In this document: in pieces, positions 24,493 to 35,175 of the stretch | How positions within the stretch are numbered: position 1 is the stretch's first letter | Layout: each line of letters starts with the position of its first letter | NCBI RefSeq assembly: GCF_000514815.1 | Contig: NZ_AZWQ01000015.1 | Coordinates: 141,700-205,699, forward strand | Source: Salinispora fenicalii | Lineage (GTDB): Bacteria; Actinomycetota; Actinomycetes; Mycobacteriales; Micromonosporaceae | Length of the DNA stretch: 64,000 bases | Direction of reading: 5' to 3' | Notes under the pieces: generated by a model | What the model was told of the DNA's origin: nothing | The model's input: only the letters and a program-made list of their open reading frames with translations | Databases searched by the model: none | Translations under genes and position numbers: made by a program

Positions 24493-25668
24493 ATGCCATC
24501 GTCCACCCTGGACCCTGAGGACCCGGTCTTCCGACTGCATCGGGGCGGCAAGCTGGCCGTCGCCTCGACCGTGCCACTGAACAGCCGGGAAGACCTCTCC
24601 CTGGCGTACACCCCCGGGGTGGCCCGGGTCTGTGCGGCCATCGCCGCCGACCCCCGGGCAGCCGATGACTACACCTGGGTCGGGCACACCGTCGCGGTCG
24701 TCACCGACGGCTCCGCCGTGCTGGGGCTCGGCAACATCGGCCCGCAGGCCGCGTTGCCGGTCATGGAGGGCAAGGCTGTGCTGTTCAAGCAGTTCGGTGG
24801 GGTGGACGCGGTACCGATCTGTCTGAACACGCAAGACGTGGATGAGATCGTGACGGCGGTCCTGGCCCTCGCCCCCTCCTTCGGCGGCATCAACCTGGAG
24901 GACATCAGCGCGCCGCGCTGCTTCGAGGTCGAGCAGCGCCTCGACGAGGCGCTGGACATCCCGGTCTTCCACGACGACCAGCACGGCACCGCGATCGTCG
25001 TGCTCGCCGCGTTACGCAACGCGGCGGCGTTGCTCACCCGAAAGCTCGGCGACCTTCGGGTGGCGATCAGTGGCGCGGGTGCCGCCGGCGTGGCGGTGAC
25101 CAAGATGCTCATCGCCGGTGGAGTGAACCCGGAACAGGTAGTGGTCTGTGACTCCCGGGGCATCCTCGGATCGCACCGCGAAGGTCTCACCAGTGCCAAG
25201 GCCGAGCTGGCGGAGCTGACCAACGGTGACGGTCGGCGGGGCGACATGGCCGAGGCGCTGCGCGACGCCGATGTGCTGATCGGTGTCTCCGGTGGCCAGA
25301 TCCCCGAGGCAGCAGTGGCCGGCATGGCTCCCGGCGGCATCGTCTTCGCCCTGGCCAACCCCACCCCCGAGGTGCAGCCGGAGGTGGCCGCCCGACACGT
25401 CGCGGTGGTCGCCACCGGTCGAAGCGACCACCCCAACCAGATCAACAATGTGCTCGCCTTCCCCGGTGTCTTCCGCGGCGCCCTGGACGCCCGGGCCACC
25501 CGGATTACCGATGACATGAAGGTGGCCGCGGCGGACGCGATCGCCGGGGTGGTGGCCGACTCGCTCACACCCGAGGCGATCGTCCCGTCACCCCTCGACC
25601 CGCGGGTCGCCCCCGCTGTGGCCGAGGCGGTCGCGGAGGCTGCGCGGCGCGACGGCGTTACCCGGTAG
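24493..25668 (+). CDS. malic enzyme (short NAD(P)-dependent form)
   Basis: A 391-residue enzyme that oxidatively decarboxylates malate to pyruvate. Seen are [44 protein letters not shown] (metal ligands), [17 protein letters not shown] and the Rossmann loop [15 protein letters not shown]. It lacks the phosphotransacetylase-like C-terminal domain of MaeB. Cofactor preference is not decidable by eye. ATG 24493 follows TGGAGTCACCA; the frame is open upstream but the family begins here. No operon partner is evident. Confidence 0.92.
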   Translation: MPSSTLDPEDPVFRLHRGGKLAVASTVPLNSREDLSLAYTPGVARVCAAIAADPRAADDYTWVGHTVAVVTDGSAVLGLGNIGPQAALPVMEGKAVLFKQFGGVDAVPICLNTQDVDEIVTAVLALAPSFGGINLEDISAPRCFEVEQRLDEALDIPVFHDDQHGTAIVVLAALRNAAALLTRKLGDLRVAISGAGAAGVAVTKMLIAGGVNPEQVVVCDSRGILGSHREGLTSAKAELAELTNGDGRRGDMAEALRDADVLIGVSGGQIPEAAVAGMAPGGIVFALANPTPEVQPEVAARHVAVVATGRSDHPNQINNVLAFPGVFRGALDARATRITDDMKVAAADAIAGVVADSLTPEAIVPSPLDPRVAPAVAEAVAEAARRDGVTR

Positions 25669-25830
25669 CCGCGGTGGCGGGATCCGCGCGGTGAAGATGG
25701 TGGGATCCGCGTGGCGCGGGGTGCGTGCCGGCGGCGGGGTTCGCGTGGCGCGGCGGCTAACCCCGACGTGTGGTCTCACACACGCCGATGGGCCTTCTGG
25801 TCACCCGCCTGGGTTGTTACCGTGCCGATC

Positions 25831-26784
25831 ATGCGTGCCGCCTTCGCCTCCCGCTTCGACGACGCCAACCCGCTCGCCGCGCTCACCGTCGGCGAACGGC
25901 CTGAACCCGCGCACCACGGCGACGACTGGGTGACCGTCCAGGTCACCGCCAGCTCGCTCAATCACCACGACCTCTGGTCGCTGCGCGGCGTCGGACTGCG
26001 CGCGGAGCAGCTGCCAATGATCCTGGGCTGCGACGCGGCCGGCATTGACCCGGAAGGCAACCCGGTGGTCGTCTACCCGGTGATCCCCACCCCGAGCGAT
26101 CCCCGGCGGATCTCCATCCTCTCCGAGCACTTCCCGGGCACCCTGGCCGAACGGGTCGCCGTACCCCGGGCGAACCTGCTGCCGCTGCCGGCGGGTCTGG
26201 CGGCGACGGACGCGGCCTGCCTGCCCACCGCCTGGCTGACCGCATGGCGGATGCTCACCACCCGGGGCCGGGTGGACGAGGCCGCCGCCGTGCTGGTGCA
26301 GGGGGCGGGTGGAGGTGTGGCCACCGCGGCCATCGCGCTCGCCAGCGCAATGGGTAAACGGGTCTATGCGACCAGCCGGGACGCCGCCAAGCGGGAGCGG
26401 GTCGCGGTGCTCGGCGCGACCGCCGTCGAACCGGGCGCTCGGCTGCCAGAGCGGGTGGACCTGGTGATCGAAACGGTCGGTGCCGCGACCTTCGACCACT
26501 CGCTGAAGTCAGCCGCACCCGAGGCCCGGATCGTGGTCTCCGGCGCTACCGCCGGGCACGAACCCAAGGTCAACCTGCGCCGCGTCTTCGCCATGCAGCT
26601 GGAGATCCTTGGCACCTCCATGGGCACCCCGGATGAGCTGGCCGCGCTGCTGACCTTCTGCGCCGAGCGGGGGCTGCGCCCGGTGCAGGACCGGGTGGTG
26701 CCGTTCACCGCGGTCGAGGAGGCATTCGTCCGCCTGCACTCCGGCGACGTCTTCGGCAAGGTGGTCGTTGACCACGCTGCCTGA
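25831..26784 (+). CDS. zinc-type alcohol dehydrogenase/quinone oxidoreductase-like protein (MDR family)
   Basis: A 317-residue medium-chain reductase. SSLNHHDLWSLRGVG and LGCDAAGIDPEGN lie in the GroES-like part; VLVQGAGGGVATAAIALASAMGKRVYATSRDAAK is the NAD(P)-binding loop (GxGxxG-like). The structural-zinc Cys cluster is absent, so it is of the quinone-oxidoreductase type. ATG 25831 chosen; upstream bases carry a loose repeat GGATCCGCG. It converges with ackA 6 bp away. Substrate unknown. Confidence 0.85.
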   Translation: MRAAFASRFDDANPLAALTVGERPEPAHHGDDWVTVQVTASSLNHHDLWSLRGVGLRAEQLPMILGCDAAGIDPEGNPVVVYPVIPTPSDPRRISILSEHFPGTLAERVAVPRANLLPLPAGLAATDAACLPTAWLTAWRMLTTRGRVDEAAAVLVQGAGGGVATAAIALASAMGKRVYATSRDAAKRERVAVLGATAVEPGARLPERVDLVIETVGAATFDHSLKSAAPEARIVVSGATAGHEPKVNLRRVFAMQLEILGTSMGTPDELAALLTFCAERGLRPVQDRVVPFTAVEEAFVRLHSGDVFGKVVVDHAA

Positions 26785-26790
26785 GCGACG

Positions 26791-27906
26791 TCAGCGCCGG
26801 CCCGCCACCTCCCGGGCGGCGCGGGCGATCTCCCGCTCTTCGTCGGTACCGATGACGCAGACCGCCACCTCGCCCCCGTCCGGCGAAATGACCCGGTCAC
26901 CACTGCCGGCGTTGCGCTCCGGATCGACCGTGATACCGAGTCGCTCCAGTCCGGCCAAGGCCGCCGCACGGACCGGGGCGGCGTGCTCGCCGACGCCGGC
27001 GGTGAAGGTCACCGCGTCCACCCGGCCGAGCAGCGCGTAGTACGCCCCCACATAGCTGGTGATCCGGCGGCAGTAGACGTCGAAGGCGAGGACAGCGGCC
27101 TGGTCGCCGTCCGCCCGGCGGGCAAGCACCTCGCGCATGTCATTGGCGCCGGTGAGCCCGTACAGGCCGCTGCGATGGTTGAGCAGGTCGTCGATGTCGT
27201 CGACGCCCAGCCCGCCCTCCCGCCGCAGGTGAAAGATCACTGTTGGGTCCAGGTCGCCGCTCCGGGTGCCCATGACCAACCCCTCGAGCGGGGACATCCC
27301 CATTGAAGTGGCCACGCTTCGCCCACCAGCGACGGCGGCGGCGCTCGCGCCGTTGCCCAGGTGCAGGGTGATGGTGTTGGTCTCGGCGTACGGACGACCC
27401 AGCAACTCCGCCGTGCGCCGGGAGACGTACGCGTGGGAGGTGCCGTGGAAGCCGTACCGCCGAATGCCGTACCGGTCGGCCGTCGCCCGGTCGATCGCGT
27501 AGGTGGCGGCGGACTCGGGCATCGTGGTGTGGAAGGCGGTGTCGAAGACGGCGACCTGGGGGACACCGGGCAGCGTCGCCCGGGCGACCTCGATGCCGGC
27601 CAAGTTTGCGGGGTTGTGTAACGGGGCGAGGGGCACCAGCTCCCGGATCGCGGTGAGCACCGCGTCGTCGATCAGGACCGGCTGGCCGAAGCGGCGTCCA
27701 CCATGCACCACCCGGTGCCCGATGGCGGTGAGCCCGGTCAGGTCGAGCTCGGCGAGGATCCCCCGGATGGCGGTGCTGTGGTCGGCCGGTCCGCCCCCGG
27801 GTTCACCGATCCGCTCGACGGCGCCCCGGTTGAGGACATCGTCGCCGTCGTAGAGCCGCCACTTGACCGACGATGACCCGCAGTTGAGTACCAGTACCCG
27901 GCTCAT
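26791..27906 (-). CDS. ackA: acetate kinase
   Basis: A 371-residue kinase of the ASKHA fold. N-terminal VLVLNCGSSSVKWRLYD, catalytic GHRVVHGGRRFG, FDTAFHTTMPESAATYAID, FHGTSHAYVSRR and LGNGASAAAV are the family signatures. It makes ATP from acetyl phosphate, or the reverse. The ATG overlaps the pta stop by 4 nt (ATGA), so pta-ackA form a coupled operon for acetate and acetyl-CoA interconversion. Confidence 0.96.
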   Translation of the reverse strand: MSRVLVLNCGSSSVKWRLYDGDDVLNRGAVERIGEPGGGPADHSTAIRGILAELDLTGLTAIGHRVVHGGRRFGQPVLIDDAVLTAIRELVPLAPLHNPANLAGIEVARATLPGVPQVAVFDTAFHTTMPESAATYAIDRATADRYGIRRYGFHGTSHAYVSRRTAELLGRPYAETNTITLHLGNGASAAAVAGGRSVATSMGMSPLEGLVMGTRSGDLDPTVIFHLRREGGLGVDDIDDLLNHRSGLYGLTGANDMREVLARRADGDQAAVLAFDVYCRRITSYVGAYYALLGRVDAVTFTAGVGEHAAPVRAAALAGLERLGITVDPERNAGSGDRVISPDGGEVAVCVIGTDEEREIARAAREVAGRR

Positions 27907-29969
27907 TTGCCTGCCTCTCCGGCCTGGATCGCGGTGATCGCCACTGTGTTGACGATGTCCGGAACGGTCGCACCCCGGGAAAGGTCGTTCACTGGCCGGC
28001 GTAGCCCCTGCATGACCGGCCCGACCGCCACCGCTCGGGCAGACCGCTGCACCGCCTTGTACGTGTTGTTGCCCGTGTTGAGATCCGGGAAGACGAAGAC
28101 CGTCGCCCGCCCGGCGACCGTACTGCCGGGCAGCTTCGTCGCCGCCACCGTCGGGTCGATCGCCGCGTCGTACTGGATCGGCCCCTCGACCAGTAGATCC
28201 GGTCGGCGCTCCCGAACCTGTCGAGTGGCCTCCGCGACCTTCTCCACATCGGCGCCGGCGCCCGAGCTACCGGTCGAGTACGACAGCATCGCCACCCGTG
28301 GCTCGATGCCGAACCGGACGGCGGTGTCGGCAGATGAGATCGCGATGTCGGCGAGCTGGGCGGCGTTCGGGTCGGGGTTGACCGCGCAGTCGCCGTAGAC
28401 GAGTACCCGGTCGGCGAGCAGCATGAAGAAGACGCTGGAGGCGATGGAGACGTCGGGCAGGTTGCGGATGATCTCGAAGGCGGGACGGATGGTGGCCGCG
28501 GTGGTGTGGGTGGCACCGGAGACCATGCCGTCGGCGTACCCGGCCCACACCATCATCGTGCCGAAGTAGTTCGGCTGGGGCACGATGTCGTGGGCGAGGT
28601 CCGGGGTAACGCCCCGGTGGGCGCGGAGCCGCGCGTACCCGTCGGCGAACTCGTCGCGCCACTCGCTGGTGAACGGATCGATCACCCGTGCGCCGGCGAT
28701 GTCGACGCCCAACTCCCGGGTCCGTCGGGCGATATCGTCGGGCCGGCCGAGCAGGGTCAGTTCGGCTACATCCCGGCGTAGCAGGATCTCGGCTGCCCGC
28801 AGGATTCGCTCCTCGTTCCCCTCCGGCAGCACCACATGCCGGCGCTGTGCCCGGGCCCGGTCGATCAGGTCGTACTCGAACATCAGCGGGGTGACCCGCT
28901 GCGAACGGGTGACCCGTAGTCGGCGGGACAGGTCGTCGGTGTCCACGCAGCGCTCAAAGGCACCCAGCGCGGCCTCCACCTTGCGCGGGTTGCCGGCGTT
29001 GAGTCGGCCCTCGATTCGGTTGCAGGCGGCGACCGTGTCGTAGCTGTCGCTAGGCACGGAGAGCACGGCGAGGCCCGGCCGTAGCCGCTCGACCAGCTGC
29101 ATTGTGCGTGGGTCCGGCGTTTCGCCGAGGGTGAGGACCAGCCCGGAGAGCGCGACCTGTCCCGCGACGTGCGCGGCGTTGGTGGCGACCAGGAGATCGT
29201 CCCGATCCCCTGGCATGATCACCAGGGCGCCTTCGGTCAGGTGGTCGAGCAGCGTGGGCACGTGGGCCGCCCCGACGACATAGTCGAGTACGTCGCGGCT
29301 GAGCGCGGCGTTGTCCCCACCGACCTGGGTGGCGCCGAGCGCCGTCGCCACCTCAGCGACGGTCGGCGCCGACACACTGGGCACCTCGGGGATCAGGTAC
29401 GCGGGCACCGGCAGTTCGGGCAGGGTGAGCGGACCGGTCACCCGGTTCGCGACGACCGCCAGCACCGTCGCGCCGAGGTCCGCCAGGTCGTGGTACGCCC
29501 CCCGGGCTGCCGCGGCGATGGTGGAGGTCTCCTGCTCGTACCCGTCCACCACGGGGACCACGACGCTGCCGAACTCGGTCGCGAGCCGGGCGTTGAAGGC
29601 CAGTTCCCGGGGCCCGGCGCCCTCGCCGCCATCGGCGAAGTCGCTGCCCACCACGACCACCGCCGGGAACTGCCGCTCGATCGCGCGATATCGCTCGACG
29701 ATGCGGGAGACGAGCTGTTCCCGCCGACCTTCGGCGACCATCCCGGTGGCCTCGGTGTAGGTGGTGCCGGTGAGGTCCTCGATCGGCAGTTCGACCCGGT
29801 AGCGTTCGCTGAGCAGAGCGAGGATCGGGTCCGGTTGGTCGCCACGGACCAACGGCCGGAAGATACCGATTCGGCCAACCTGCCGGGACAACAGCTCCGC
29901 CAGTCCCAGGGCGACGGTGGACTTGCCGCCGCCGGAACTCACGCTGGTCAGATACACACTCCGCGCCAC
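27903..29969 (-). CDS. pta: phosphate acetyltransferase, long form with BioD-like and DRTGG domains
   Basis: A 688-residue three-domain enzyme. Residues about 1-200 resemble a dethiobiotin-synthetase-type P-loop domain (SVSSGGGKSTVALGLAELL), about 205-310 the DRTGG domain, and about 370-688 the catalytic PTA domain (HVVLPEGNEERILRAA, MVSGATHTTAATIRP, YSTGSSGAGADVEKV). It converts acetyl-CoA and phosphate to acetyl phosphate. GTG 29969 places the P-loop domain near the N-terminus; the frame is open 30 codons further but lacks conserved sequence. It is first in the pta-ackA operon. Confidence 0.94.
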   Translation of the reverse strand: MARSVYLTSVSSGGGKSTVALGLAELLSRQVGRIGIFRPLVRGDQPDPILALLSERYRVELPIEDLTGTTYTEATGMVAEGRREQLVSRIVERYRAIERQFPAVVVVGSDFADGGEGAGPRELAFNARLATEFGSVVVPVVDGYEQETSTIAAAARGAYHDLADLGATVLAVVANRVTGPLTLPELPVPAYLIPEVPSVSAPTVAEVATALGATQVGGDNAALSRDVLDYVVGAAHVPTLLDHLTEGALVIMPGDRDDLLVATNAAHVAGQVALSGLVLTLGETPDPRTMQLVERLRPGLAVLSVPSDSYDTVAACNRIEGRLNAGNPRKVEAALGAFERCVDTDDLSRRLRVTRSQRVTPLMFEYDLIDRARAQRRHVVLPEGNEERILRAAEILLRRDVAELTLLGRPDDIARRTRELGVDIAGARVIDPFTSEWRDEFADGYARLRAHRGVTPDLAHDIVPQPNYFGTMMVWAGYADGMVSGATHTTAATIRPAFEIIRNLPDVSIASSVFFMLLADRVLVYGDCAVNPDPNAAQLADIAISSADTAVRFGIEPRVAMLSYSTGSSGAGADVEKVAEATRQVRERRPDLLVEGPIQYDAAIDPTVAATKLPGSTVAGRATVFVFPDLNTGNNTYKAVQRSARAVAVGPVMQGLRRPVNDLSRGATVPDIVNTVAITAIQAGEAGK

Positions 29970-30058
29970 GAGATCCACTCTAGGAGCTCGCCGGGCTGTC
30001 CGCCTGGGTCCTTCGGCCTGGTCATCCGGCCCGGGGGCCGGGGTGTTCGCTGCGCGCA

Positions 30059-30089
30059 ACTCCCCGGGAGCTCGCTGCTCCCGGGGAGT
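30059..30089 (-). terminator. 13-bp hairpin between the DUF6104-type gene and pta
   Basis: ACTCCCCGGGAGC (30059-30071) pairs exactly with 30077-30089 around a 5-nt loop. It lies just past the minus-strand DUF6104-type gene and before pta, separating the two units. Confidence 0.75.
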
Positions 30090-30096
30090 CCTGGCC

Positions 30097-30276
30097 CTAC
30101 TCGTCGTCCTCGTCGTCCAGCCGAGCCAGGTAGGTGGCGAAGCGCTCGATCGGGGTCTCGAATTCGGGGTTCTGGTCGACGAAGTCGCGTAGGCGCTCGG
30201 CGAGCCATTCGATGCTGACCTGCTCGTCGCCGCGGCGCTCGGTCAGTTCCTCGATCCCTCGGTCGGTGAAGTACAT
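30097..30276 (-). CDS. small acidic actinobacterial protein (DUF6104-like)
   Basis: A 59-residue protein starting MYFTDRGIEELTERRGDE and ending ARLDDEDDE. The pattern, including WLAERLRDFVDQNPEFE, is that of a short conserved actinobacterial family of unknown function that I recall as DUF6104. ATG 30276 has GAGGAACAC directly upstream; a GTG five codons earlier is possible. The gene lies downstream of kgd on the same strand, separated by one hairpin and followed by another. Confidence 0.75.
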   Translation of the reverse strand: MYFTDRGIEELTERRGDEQVSIEWLAERLRDFVDQNPEFETPIERFATYLARLDDEDDE

Positions 30277-30295
30277 GTGTTCCTCGGTCACATCG

Positions 30296-30336
30296 TGGTG
30301 GTGGGGGCCGGGACGGTTGTCCGGCCCCCACCACCA
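30296..30336 (-). terminator. 16-bp hairpin after kgd
   Basis: Left arm TGGTGGTGGGGGCCGG (30296-30311) and its exact complement (30321-30336), loop 9 nt. It begins 18 bp past the kgd stop on the minus strand. It also covers the region just upstream of the DUF6104-type gene start. Confidence 0.8.
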
Positions 30337-30354
30337 GCACGGGTTGGGTGATAC

Positions 30355-33300
30355 CTACGGGCGGGGGAGTGCTGCGTCGAGCAGAGCGGAGAGCTCGACG
30401 TCGTGCATCTTGGCCGAGCCGACCGCCGGGGCGGCAGCCGCTGGGCGGGAGATGCGGCGCAGCCGTACCCCGTCCAGGTGCTCCAGCATGTTGAGGGCGA
30501 CAAACGACCAGGCACCCTGGTTGGCCGGCTCCTCCTGGACCCAGGCGAAGTCCACCGCGTTCGGGTACGCCGCGAGCGCCGTCCGGATCTCCTCGATCGG
30601 CATCGGGTAGAGCTGTTCGACCCGGATGATCGCCGTGTCAGTGATACCGCGATCCTGCCGGGCCTGGAACAGGTCGTAGTAGACCTTGCCCGAGCAGAGC
30701 AGTACCCGCTTCACCTGCTCCGGGGCGGGGGCGCCACCGTCGGATAGCACCGACTGGAAGGTGCCGTTGGTGAAGTCCTCGACCTGCGAGACGCAGAGCC
30801 GGTGCCGCAGCAGGGACTTCGGGGTGAAGACGATGAGGGGCTTGCGCTTCGGCGACATGGCCTGGCGACGTAGCAGGTGGAAGTAGTTCGCCGGGGTGGT
30901 CGGGATAGCCACCCGCATGTTGTCCTCGGCGCAGAGCTGGAGGAACCGTTCCGGGCGGCCGGAAGTGTGGTCCGGCCCCTGGCCCTCGTGGCCGTGCGGC
31001 AGCAGCAGCGTGACCGCGGAGCGTTGACCCCACTTCACTTCGCCGGAGGAGATGAACTCGTCGATCACCGACTGGGCGCCGTTGACGAAGTCACCGAACT
31101 GGGCTTCCCAGCAGACCAGCGCGTTGACGTTCTCCACCGAGTAGCCGTACTCGAAGCCCATCGCCGCGTACTCGGACAGCAGCGAGTCGTGCACGAAGAA
31201 CCGGGACCGCTCGCCGCCGGCGGTTAGTGACTCCAGGGGCAGGTGGTCGTCGCCGGTCTCGGCGTCGACGACGGAGGCGTGCCGCTGCACGAACGTGCCG
31301 CGGCGCGAGTCCTGACCGGCGAGCCGGATGGTGACCCCGTCGTGCAGCAGCGCGCCGAAGGCGATGATCTCGCCGAAACCCCAGTCGATGTTGCCCTCGT
31401 TGGCCATCTTGGCCCGCCGGTCGAGCAGCTGCTGGATTCGCTTGTGCGGGGTGAAGGCCTCCGGCAGGTTGAGGTGCGCCTCGCCGATCGCCCGGATGAC
31501 ATCGGCGTCAGTGGCGGTCTCCACCGATGGCTCGGGCTCGTCCTCCCGCTTCGGGCGGCTGAGCTGACGGGGCGCGGTGGCGGCGTCTCGGGTGGCCTTG
31601 AAGACCCGCTCCAGCTGCGCCTGGTAGTCGCGCAGCAGCTCCTCCGCGTCCTCCACGGTGATGTCGCCGCGCCCGATCAGCTCCTCGGTGTAGAGCTTGC
31701 GCACCGATCGCTTTGAGTCGATGATCCGGTACATCTCCGGGTTCGACATCGACGGGTCGTCGCCCTCGTTGTGCCCGCGGCGCCGGTAGCAGACCAGGTC
31801 GATGACGACATCCTTGTTGAACGTCTGCCGGTACTCGAAGGCCAGCTGCGCGACGCGCACCACGGCCTCCGGGTCATCGCCGTTGACGTGGAAGATCGGC
31901 GCCTGGATCATCCGGGCCACGTCGGTACTGTAGAGGCTGGAGCGGCTGTACTCCGGTGCGGTGGTGAAGCCGACCTGGTTGTTGACCACCACGTGCACCG
32001 TGCCGCCGGTGCGGTAGCCGCGTAGCTGGGACAGGTTCAGCGTCTCGGCGACGACCCCCTGGCCGGCGAAGGCCGCGTCCCCGTGCACCGCCAGCGGCAG
32101 CACGGTGTAGCCCTCCAGCTTGAGGTCGATCCGGTCCTGCTTGGCCCGGACGATGCCCTCCAGCACCGGGTCAACGGCCTCCAGGTGTGACGGGTTCGCC
32201 ACCACCGAGACCTTGACCGAGTGTTCGCCGTCCGGGGTGGTGAACTTGCCGTTCTGCCCGAGGTGGTACTTCACATCGCCGGAGCCCTGCGTGGAGCGCG
32301 GGTCCAGGTGCCCCTCGAACTCGGAGAAGATCTTCTCGTACGGCTTGCCGACGATGTTGGCCAGCACGTTCAGCCGGCCCCGGTGTGCCATGCCGATGAC
32401 GACCTCGTCCAGCCCACCTTCGGCGGAGGCCTCCAACACCTCACCGAGCAGCGGGATCAGCGACTCGCCCCCCTCCAGCGAGAAGCGCTTCTGGCCGACG
32501 TACTTGGTCTGCAGGAAGGTCTCGAAGGCCTCCGCGGCGTTCAGCCGGTTGAGGACGTGCTTCTGCTCGTTGACCGCCGGCTTCTCGTACTTGCGCTCGA
32601 CCCGCTGCTGGATCCAGCGCCGCTCCTCCGGGTCCTGGATGTGCATGTACTCGATGCCGACCCGGCGGCAGTAGGTGTCCCGGAGCACGCCGAGGACATC
32701 GCGCAACTTCATCCGCTGTCGGTTGGCGAAACCGTTCACCGGGAACTGGCGGTCCAGGTCCCACAGGGTGAGCCCGTGCTGGAGGACGTCCAGATCCGGG
32801 TGCTTGCGGATCTTGAATTCCAGCGGGTCGGTGTCGGCCATCAGGTGGCCCCGCACCCGGTAGGCGTGGATCAGCTCGTGGACCCGGGCAGTTTTGTTGA
32901 TCTGACCTTCGCCGTCGATCGCGACGTCGCGCATCCAGCGCACCGGCTCGTACGGGATCCGGAGCGAGGTGAAGATCTGGTCGTAGAAGCCGTGCTCGCC
33001 GAGGAGTACCTCATGCATCACCTTGAGGAACTCGCCGGACTGCGCGCCCTGGATGATCCGGTGGTCGTAGGTGCTGGTCAGCGTGATGACCTTACTGACC
33101 GCCAATTCGGCGAGGGTGGCTTCGCTCATGCCCTGGTACGGCGCCGGGTACTCCATCGCGCCAACGCCGATGATCGCGCTCTGGCCGGTCATGAGCCGTG
33201 GCATCGAGTGCACGGTGCCGATGCCGCCGGGGTTGGTCAGCGAGATGGTGGTGCCGCCGTAGTCCTCCATGGTCAGCTCGTTCTTCCGAGCCCGCCGGAC

Positions 33301-34086
33301 CACGTCCTCGTAGGCCTGCCAGAACTGTCGGAAGTCCAGCTGCTCGCAGGCCTTGATGGAGGGCACCACCAGGTTGCGGCTGCCGTCCGGCTTGACCAGG
33401 TCGATCGCGATTCCGAGGTTGACGTGCTCGGGGCGGACCAGCGTCGGCTTGCCATCCGTGACGGCGAAGGAGTTGTTCATCTCCGGGTGCATCGCCAGTG
33501 CACGGACCAGCGCGTACCCGACCAGGTGGGTGAAGCTGACCTTCCCGCCGCGGCCCCGGGCGAGGTGGTTGTTGATCACGATGCGGTTGTCCACCAGCAG
33601 CTTGGCCGGTACGGCCCGCACACTGGTCGCGGTCGGCACGCTCAACGAGGCGTCCATGTTCTGGACGATCTTGGCAGCGACTCCGCGTAGCGGTGCGGTC
33701 TGTGGGCCGGATGAGGTCGGCGTGGCGGCCGGCTTCGAGGGGGCCGGTTTAGTGGCCGGCTTCGCGGCCGCCGGCTTCGCGTCCGCCGGCTTGGCGGCGG
33801 GCTTGCTGGGGGCGGCCTTGGTCGACACGGATTTGCGCTCCGGGGTGGCAGCGGGCGGGGCAGCAGCGGGTTCGGGCTGGCCGTCGGGCTCCGGTTTCGC
33901 GGCCGGCTCGCCATCCCGCGTGTCTCCCGGGCCCGGTGTGGGCCGGTAGTCGGCGAAAAAGTCGTGCCAGGCCGGGTCGACGCTGGTGGGGTCGGTGAGG
34001 TACCGCTGGTACATCTCTTCGACGATCCACTCGTTTGGGCCGAAACCCGCCAGTGGGTTCTCCTGCGAGGTCTGCTGGGTCGACAC
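30355..34086 (-). CDS. kgd: multifunctional 2-oxoglutarate decarboxylase/dehydrogenase E1-E2 (Kgd/OdhA)
   Basis: A 1243-residue enzyme of the TCA cycle. Order: short N-terminal E1-like helix ([21 protein letters not shown]), a linker rich in Lys-Pro-Ala repeats (about 60-125), an E2-type succinyltransferase domain (about 125-350, with [17 protein letters not shown]), and the ThDP-dependent E1 domain ([54 protein letters not shown]). No lipoyl domain is present, as in mycobacterial Kgd, which is inhibited by the FHA protein GarA. Size matches the 1231-residue M. tuberculosis protein. GTG 34086 start. Confidence 0.96.
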   Translation of the reverse strand: MSTQQTSQENPLAGFGPNEWIVEEMYQRYLTDPTSVDPAWHDFFADYRPTPGPGDTRDGEPAAKPEPDGQPEPAAAPPAATPERKSVSTKAAPSKPAAKPADAKPAAAKPATKPAPSKPAATPTSSGPQTAPLRGVAAKIVQNMDASLSVPTATSVRAVPAKLLVDNRIVINNHLARGRGGKVSFTHLVGYALVRALAMHPEMNNSFAVTDGKPTLVRPEHVNLGIAIDLVKPDGSRNLVVPSIKACEQLDFRQFWQAYEDVVRRARKNELTMEDYGGTTISLTNPGGIGTVHSMPRLMTGQSAIIGVGAMEYPAPYQGMSEATLAELAVSKVITLTSTYDHRIIQGAQSGEFLKVMHEVLLGEHGFYDQIFTSLRIPYEPVRWMRDVAIDGEGQINKTARVHELIHAYRVRGHLMADTDPLEFKIRKHPDLDVLQHGLTLWDLDRQFPVNGFANRQRMKLRDVLGVLRDTYCRRVGIEYMHIQDPEERRWIQQRVERKYEKPAVNEQKHVLNRLNAAEAFETFLQTKYVGQKRFSLEGGESLIPLLGEVLEASAEGGLDEVVIGMAHRGRLNVLANIVGKPYEKIFSEFEGHLDPRSTQGSGDVKYHLGQNGKFTTPDGEHSVKVSVVANPSHLEAVDPVLEGIVRAKQDRIDLKLEGYTVLPLAVHGDAAFAGQGVVAETLNLSQLRGYRTGGTVHVVVNNQVGFTTAPEYSRSSLYSTDVARMIQAPIFHVNGDDPEAVVRVAQLAFEYRQTFNKDVVIDLVCYRRRGHNEGDDPSMSNPEMYRIIDSKRSVRKLYTEELIGRGDITVEDAEELLRDYQAQLERVFKATRDAATAPRQLSRPKREDEPEPSVETATDADVIRAIGEAHLNLPEAFTPHKRIQQLLDRRAKMANEGNIDWGFGEIIAFGALLHDGVTIRLAGQDSRRGTFVQRHASVVDAETGDDHLPLESLTAGGERSRFFVHDSLLSEYAAMGFEYGYSVENVNALVCWEAQFGDFVNGAQSVIDEFISSGEVKWGQRSAVTLLLPHGHEGQGPDHTSGRPERFLQLCAEDNMRVAIPTTPANYFHLLRRQAMSPKRKPLIVFTPKSLLRHRLCVSQVEDFTNGTFQSVLSDGGAPAPEQVKRVLLCSGKVYYDLFQARQDRGITDTAIIRVEQLYPMPIEEIRTALAAYPNAVDFAWVQEEPANQGAWSFVALNMLEHLDGVRLRRISRPAAAAPAVGSAKMHDVELSALLDAALPRP

Positions 34087-34133
34087 GGCCGGTAATCGCC
34101 TCTTTCACGCAAGTTTGTGGGTTATGCCGAACG

Positions 34134-34233
34134 CCGGGAGCTCCCGGACACACGAGTCAGGTTCCAGGCTACGCCGTACTAAACCGTTAGGAGTTTCCGA
34201 CTCGGCTCCGTGGGGCGTTTCACAGAAAACGCC
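34134..34233 (-). promoter_or_regulatory. two inverted repeats upstream of kgd
   Basis: CCGGGAGCTCCCGG (34134-34147) is a 14-bp perfect palindrome about 50 bp before the kgd start. GGCGTTT (34214-34220) and AAACGCC (34227-34233) form a second 7-bp dyad about 130 bp before it. The gene-free stretch 34087-34303 holds nothing else I can identify, so these are the best candidates for control of kgd. Confidence 0.4.
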
Positions 34234-34303
34234 AGAGGTTCGCCGGTTGCTGTGCCTCCCGTCAGCTCCTGGTTACCCGGCCCGGATCTGTTGGCCGCGG
34301 ACG

Positions 34304-34332
34304 GGCGTACCTGCCCGAAGAGCAGGTACGCC
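34304..34332 (-). terminator. 11-bp hairpin after the ABC exporter operon
   Basis: GGCGTACCTGC (34304-34314) pairs exactly with 34322-34332, loop 7 nt, starting about 18 bp after the permease stop. Confidence 0.7.
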
Positions 34333-34350
34333 GCCCACCTGATGGATCCG

Positions 34351-35175
34351 TCAGGAGATGTCCCGCCGACGCATGATGAGGATGCCGATCAGCCCGGAGA
34401 TCAGCCCGTACCCGATGAGTACGGCGGCGCCGGCCCAGCGCGGCGGCTCCCCTGGAATGTCGACACCGGTGATCATGAGTGAGGAGGCCAGCGACGGCAC
34501 CAGCAGTTGCAGGTTGTTGATCCAGTCGCCGAACCGGCTCGCCGCGATGGCGAGCACGGTCAGCGCCCCGATCGTGCCCCCCAGGTACAGCAGAATTCCG
34601 GTGACAGTGGCGCCGATTTGGCTACGGATAAGCGTCCCCAGACCAACCCCGAAGAACACCCAGAGCAGGTAGGCCAGCCCGTTGAGGGCAACGGCCTCCC
34701 AGACGGCGCTGCCCCACTGGGCGCCCACCCCGACCTGCTCCAGGATCGCCATCCCGGCGAGCAGGTTCGCCCCGGTCGTTCCGAGCCAGAAAATCAGCGC
34801 CAGGCAGGCGGTCGCGGCGAGCTTGGCCAGGACGACCGCGCTGCGCCGCGGAGTGGTCAGGAAGGTGGTGGTCACGGTCTGGTGGAAGAACTCACCGGTT
34901 ACCACGACGATGCCGAGCAGCATCACCATCAGCAGGCCGAAGAACTGGCCGTTGGTGTAGAGGTTGGCCGCCAGCGCATCCGGCTGGGACACCGCCCCCA
35001 CCGCCTCGGCCTGCTCCGCCGACACATCGCCGAACCGGTCCTGGGCGAGCAGGTCGGTCTGCCCCCAGTTGATGAGCAACGTGATGCCCCACAGTGGCAG
35101 GTAGATCAGAGCCATGATCCACCACATACTGGTCGTACGGATCTTGAACAGCTCGGCGCGGATCAGGTTGCTCAT
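34351..35175 (-). CDS. ABC-2-type exporter permease
   Basis: A 274-residue membrane protein starting MSNLIRAELFKIRTTSMWW, with six predicted helices and a large first extracellular loop (about residues 45-75). It resembles permeases of the ABC-2 class that act with a single ATPase. FFHQTVTTTFLTTPRRS after helix 2 is the typical coupling region. ATG 35175 overlaps the ATPase stop by 4 nt. Substrate is unknown; bacitracin/lantibiotic-type exporters share this arrangement. Confidence 0.86.
   Translation of the reverse strand: MSNLIRAELFKIRTTSMWWIMALIYLPLWGITLLINWGQTDLLAQDRFGDVSAEQAEAVGAVSQPDALAANLYTNGQFFGLLMVMLLGIVVVTGEFFHQTVTTTFLTTPRRSAVVLAKLAATACLALIFWLGTTGANLLAGMAILEQVGVGAQWGSAVWEAVALNGLAYLLWVFFGVGLGTLIRSQIGATVTGILLYLGGTIGALTVLAIAASRFGDWINNLQLLVPSLASSLMITGVDIPGEPPRWAGAAVLIGYGLISGLIGILIMRRRDIS

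Noticed and set aside
32221..33690. 489-residue open frame opposite kgd
   Set aside because: It is antisense to the conserved E1/E2 coding region, has no recognised domain, and its composition mirrors the kgd codon pattern.
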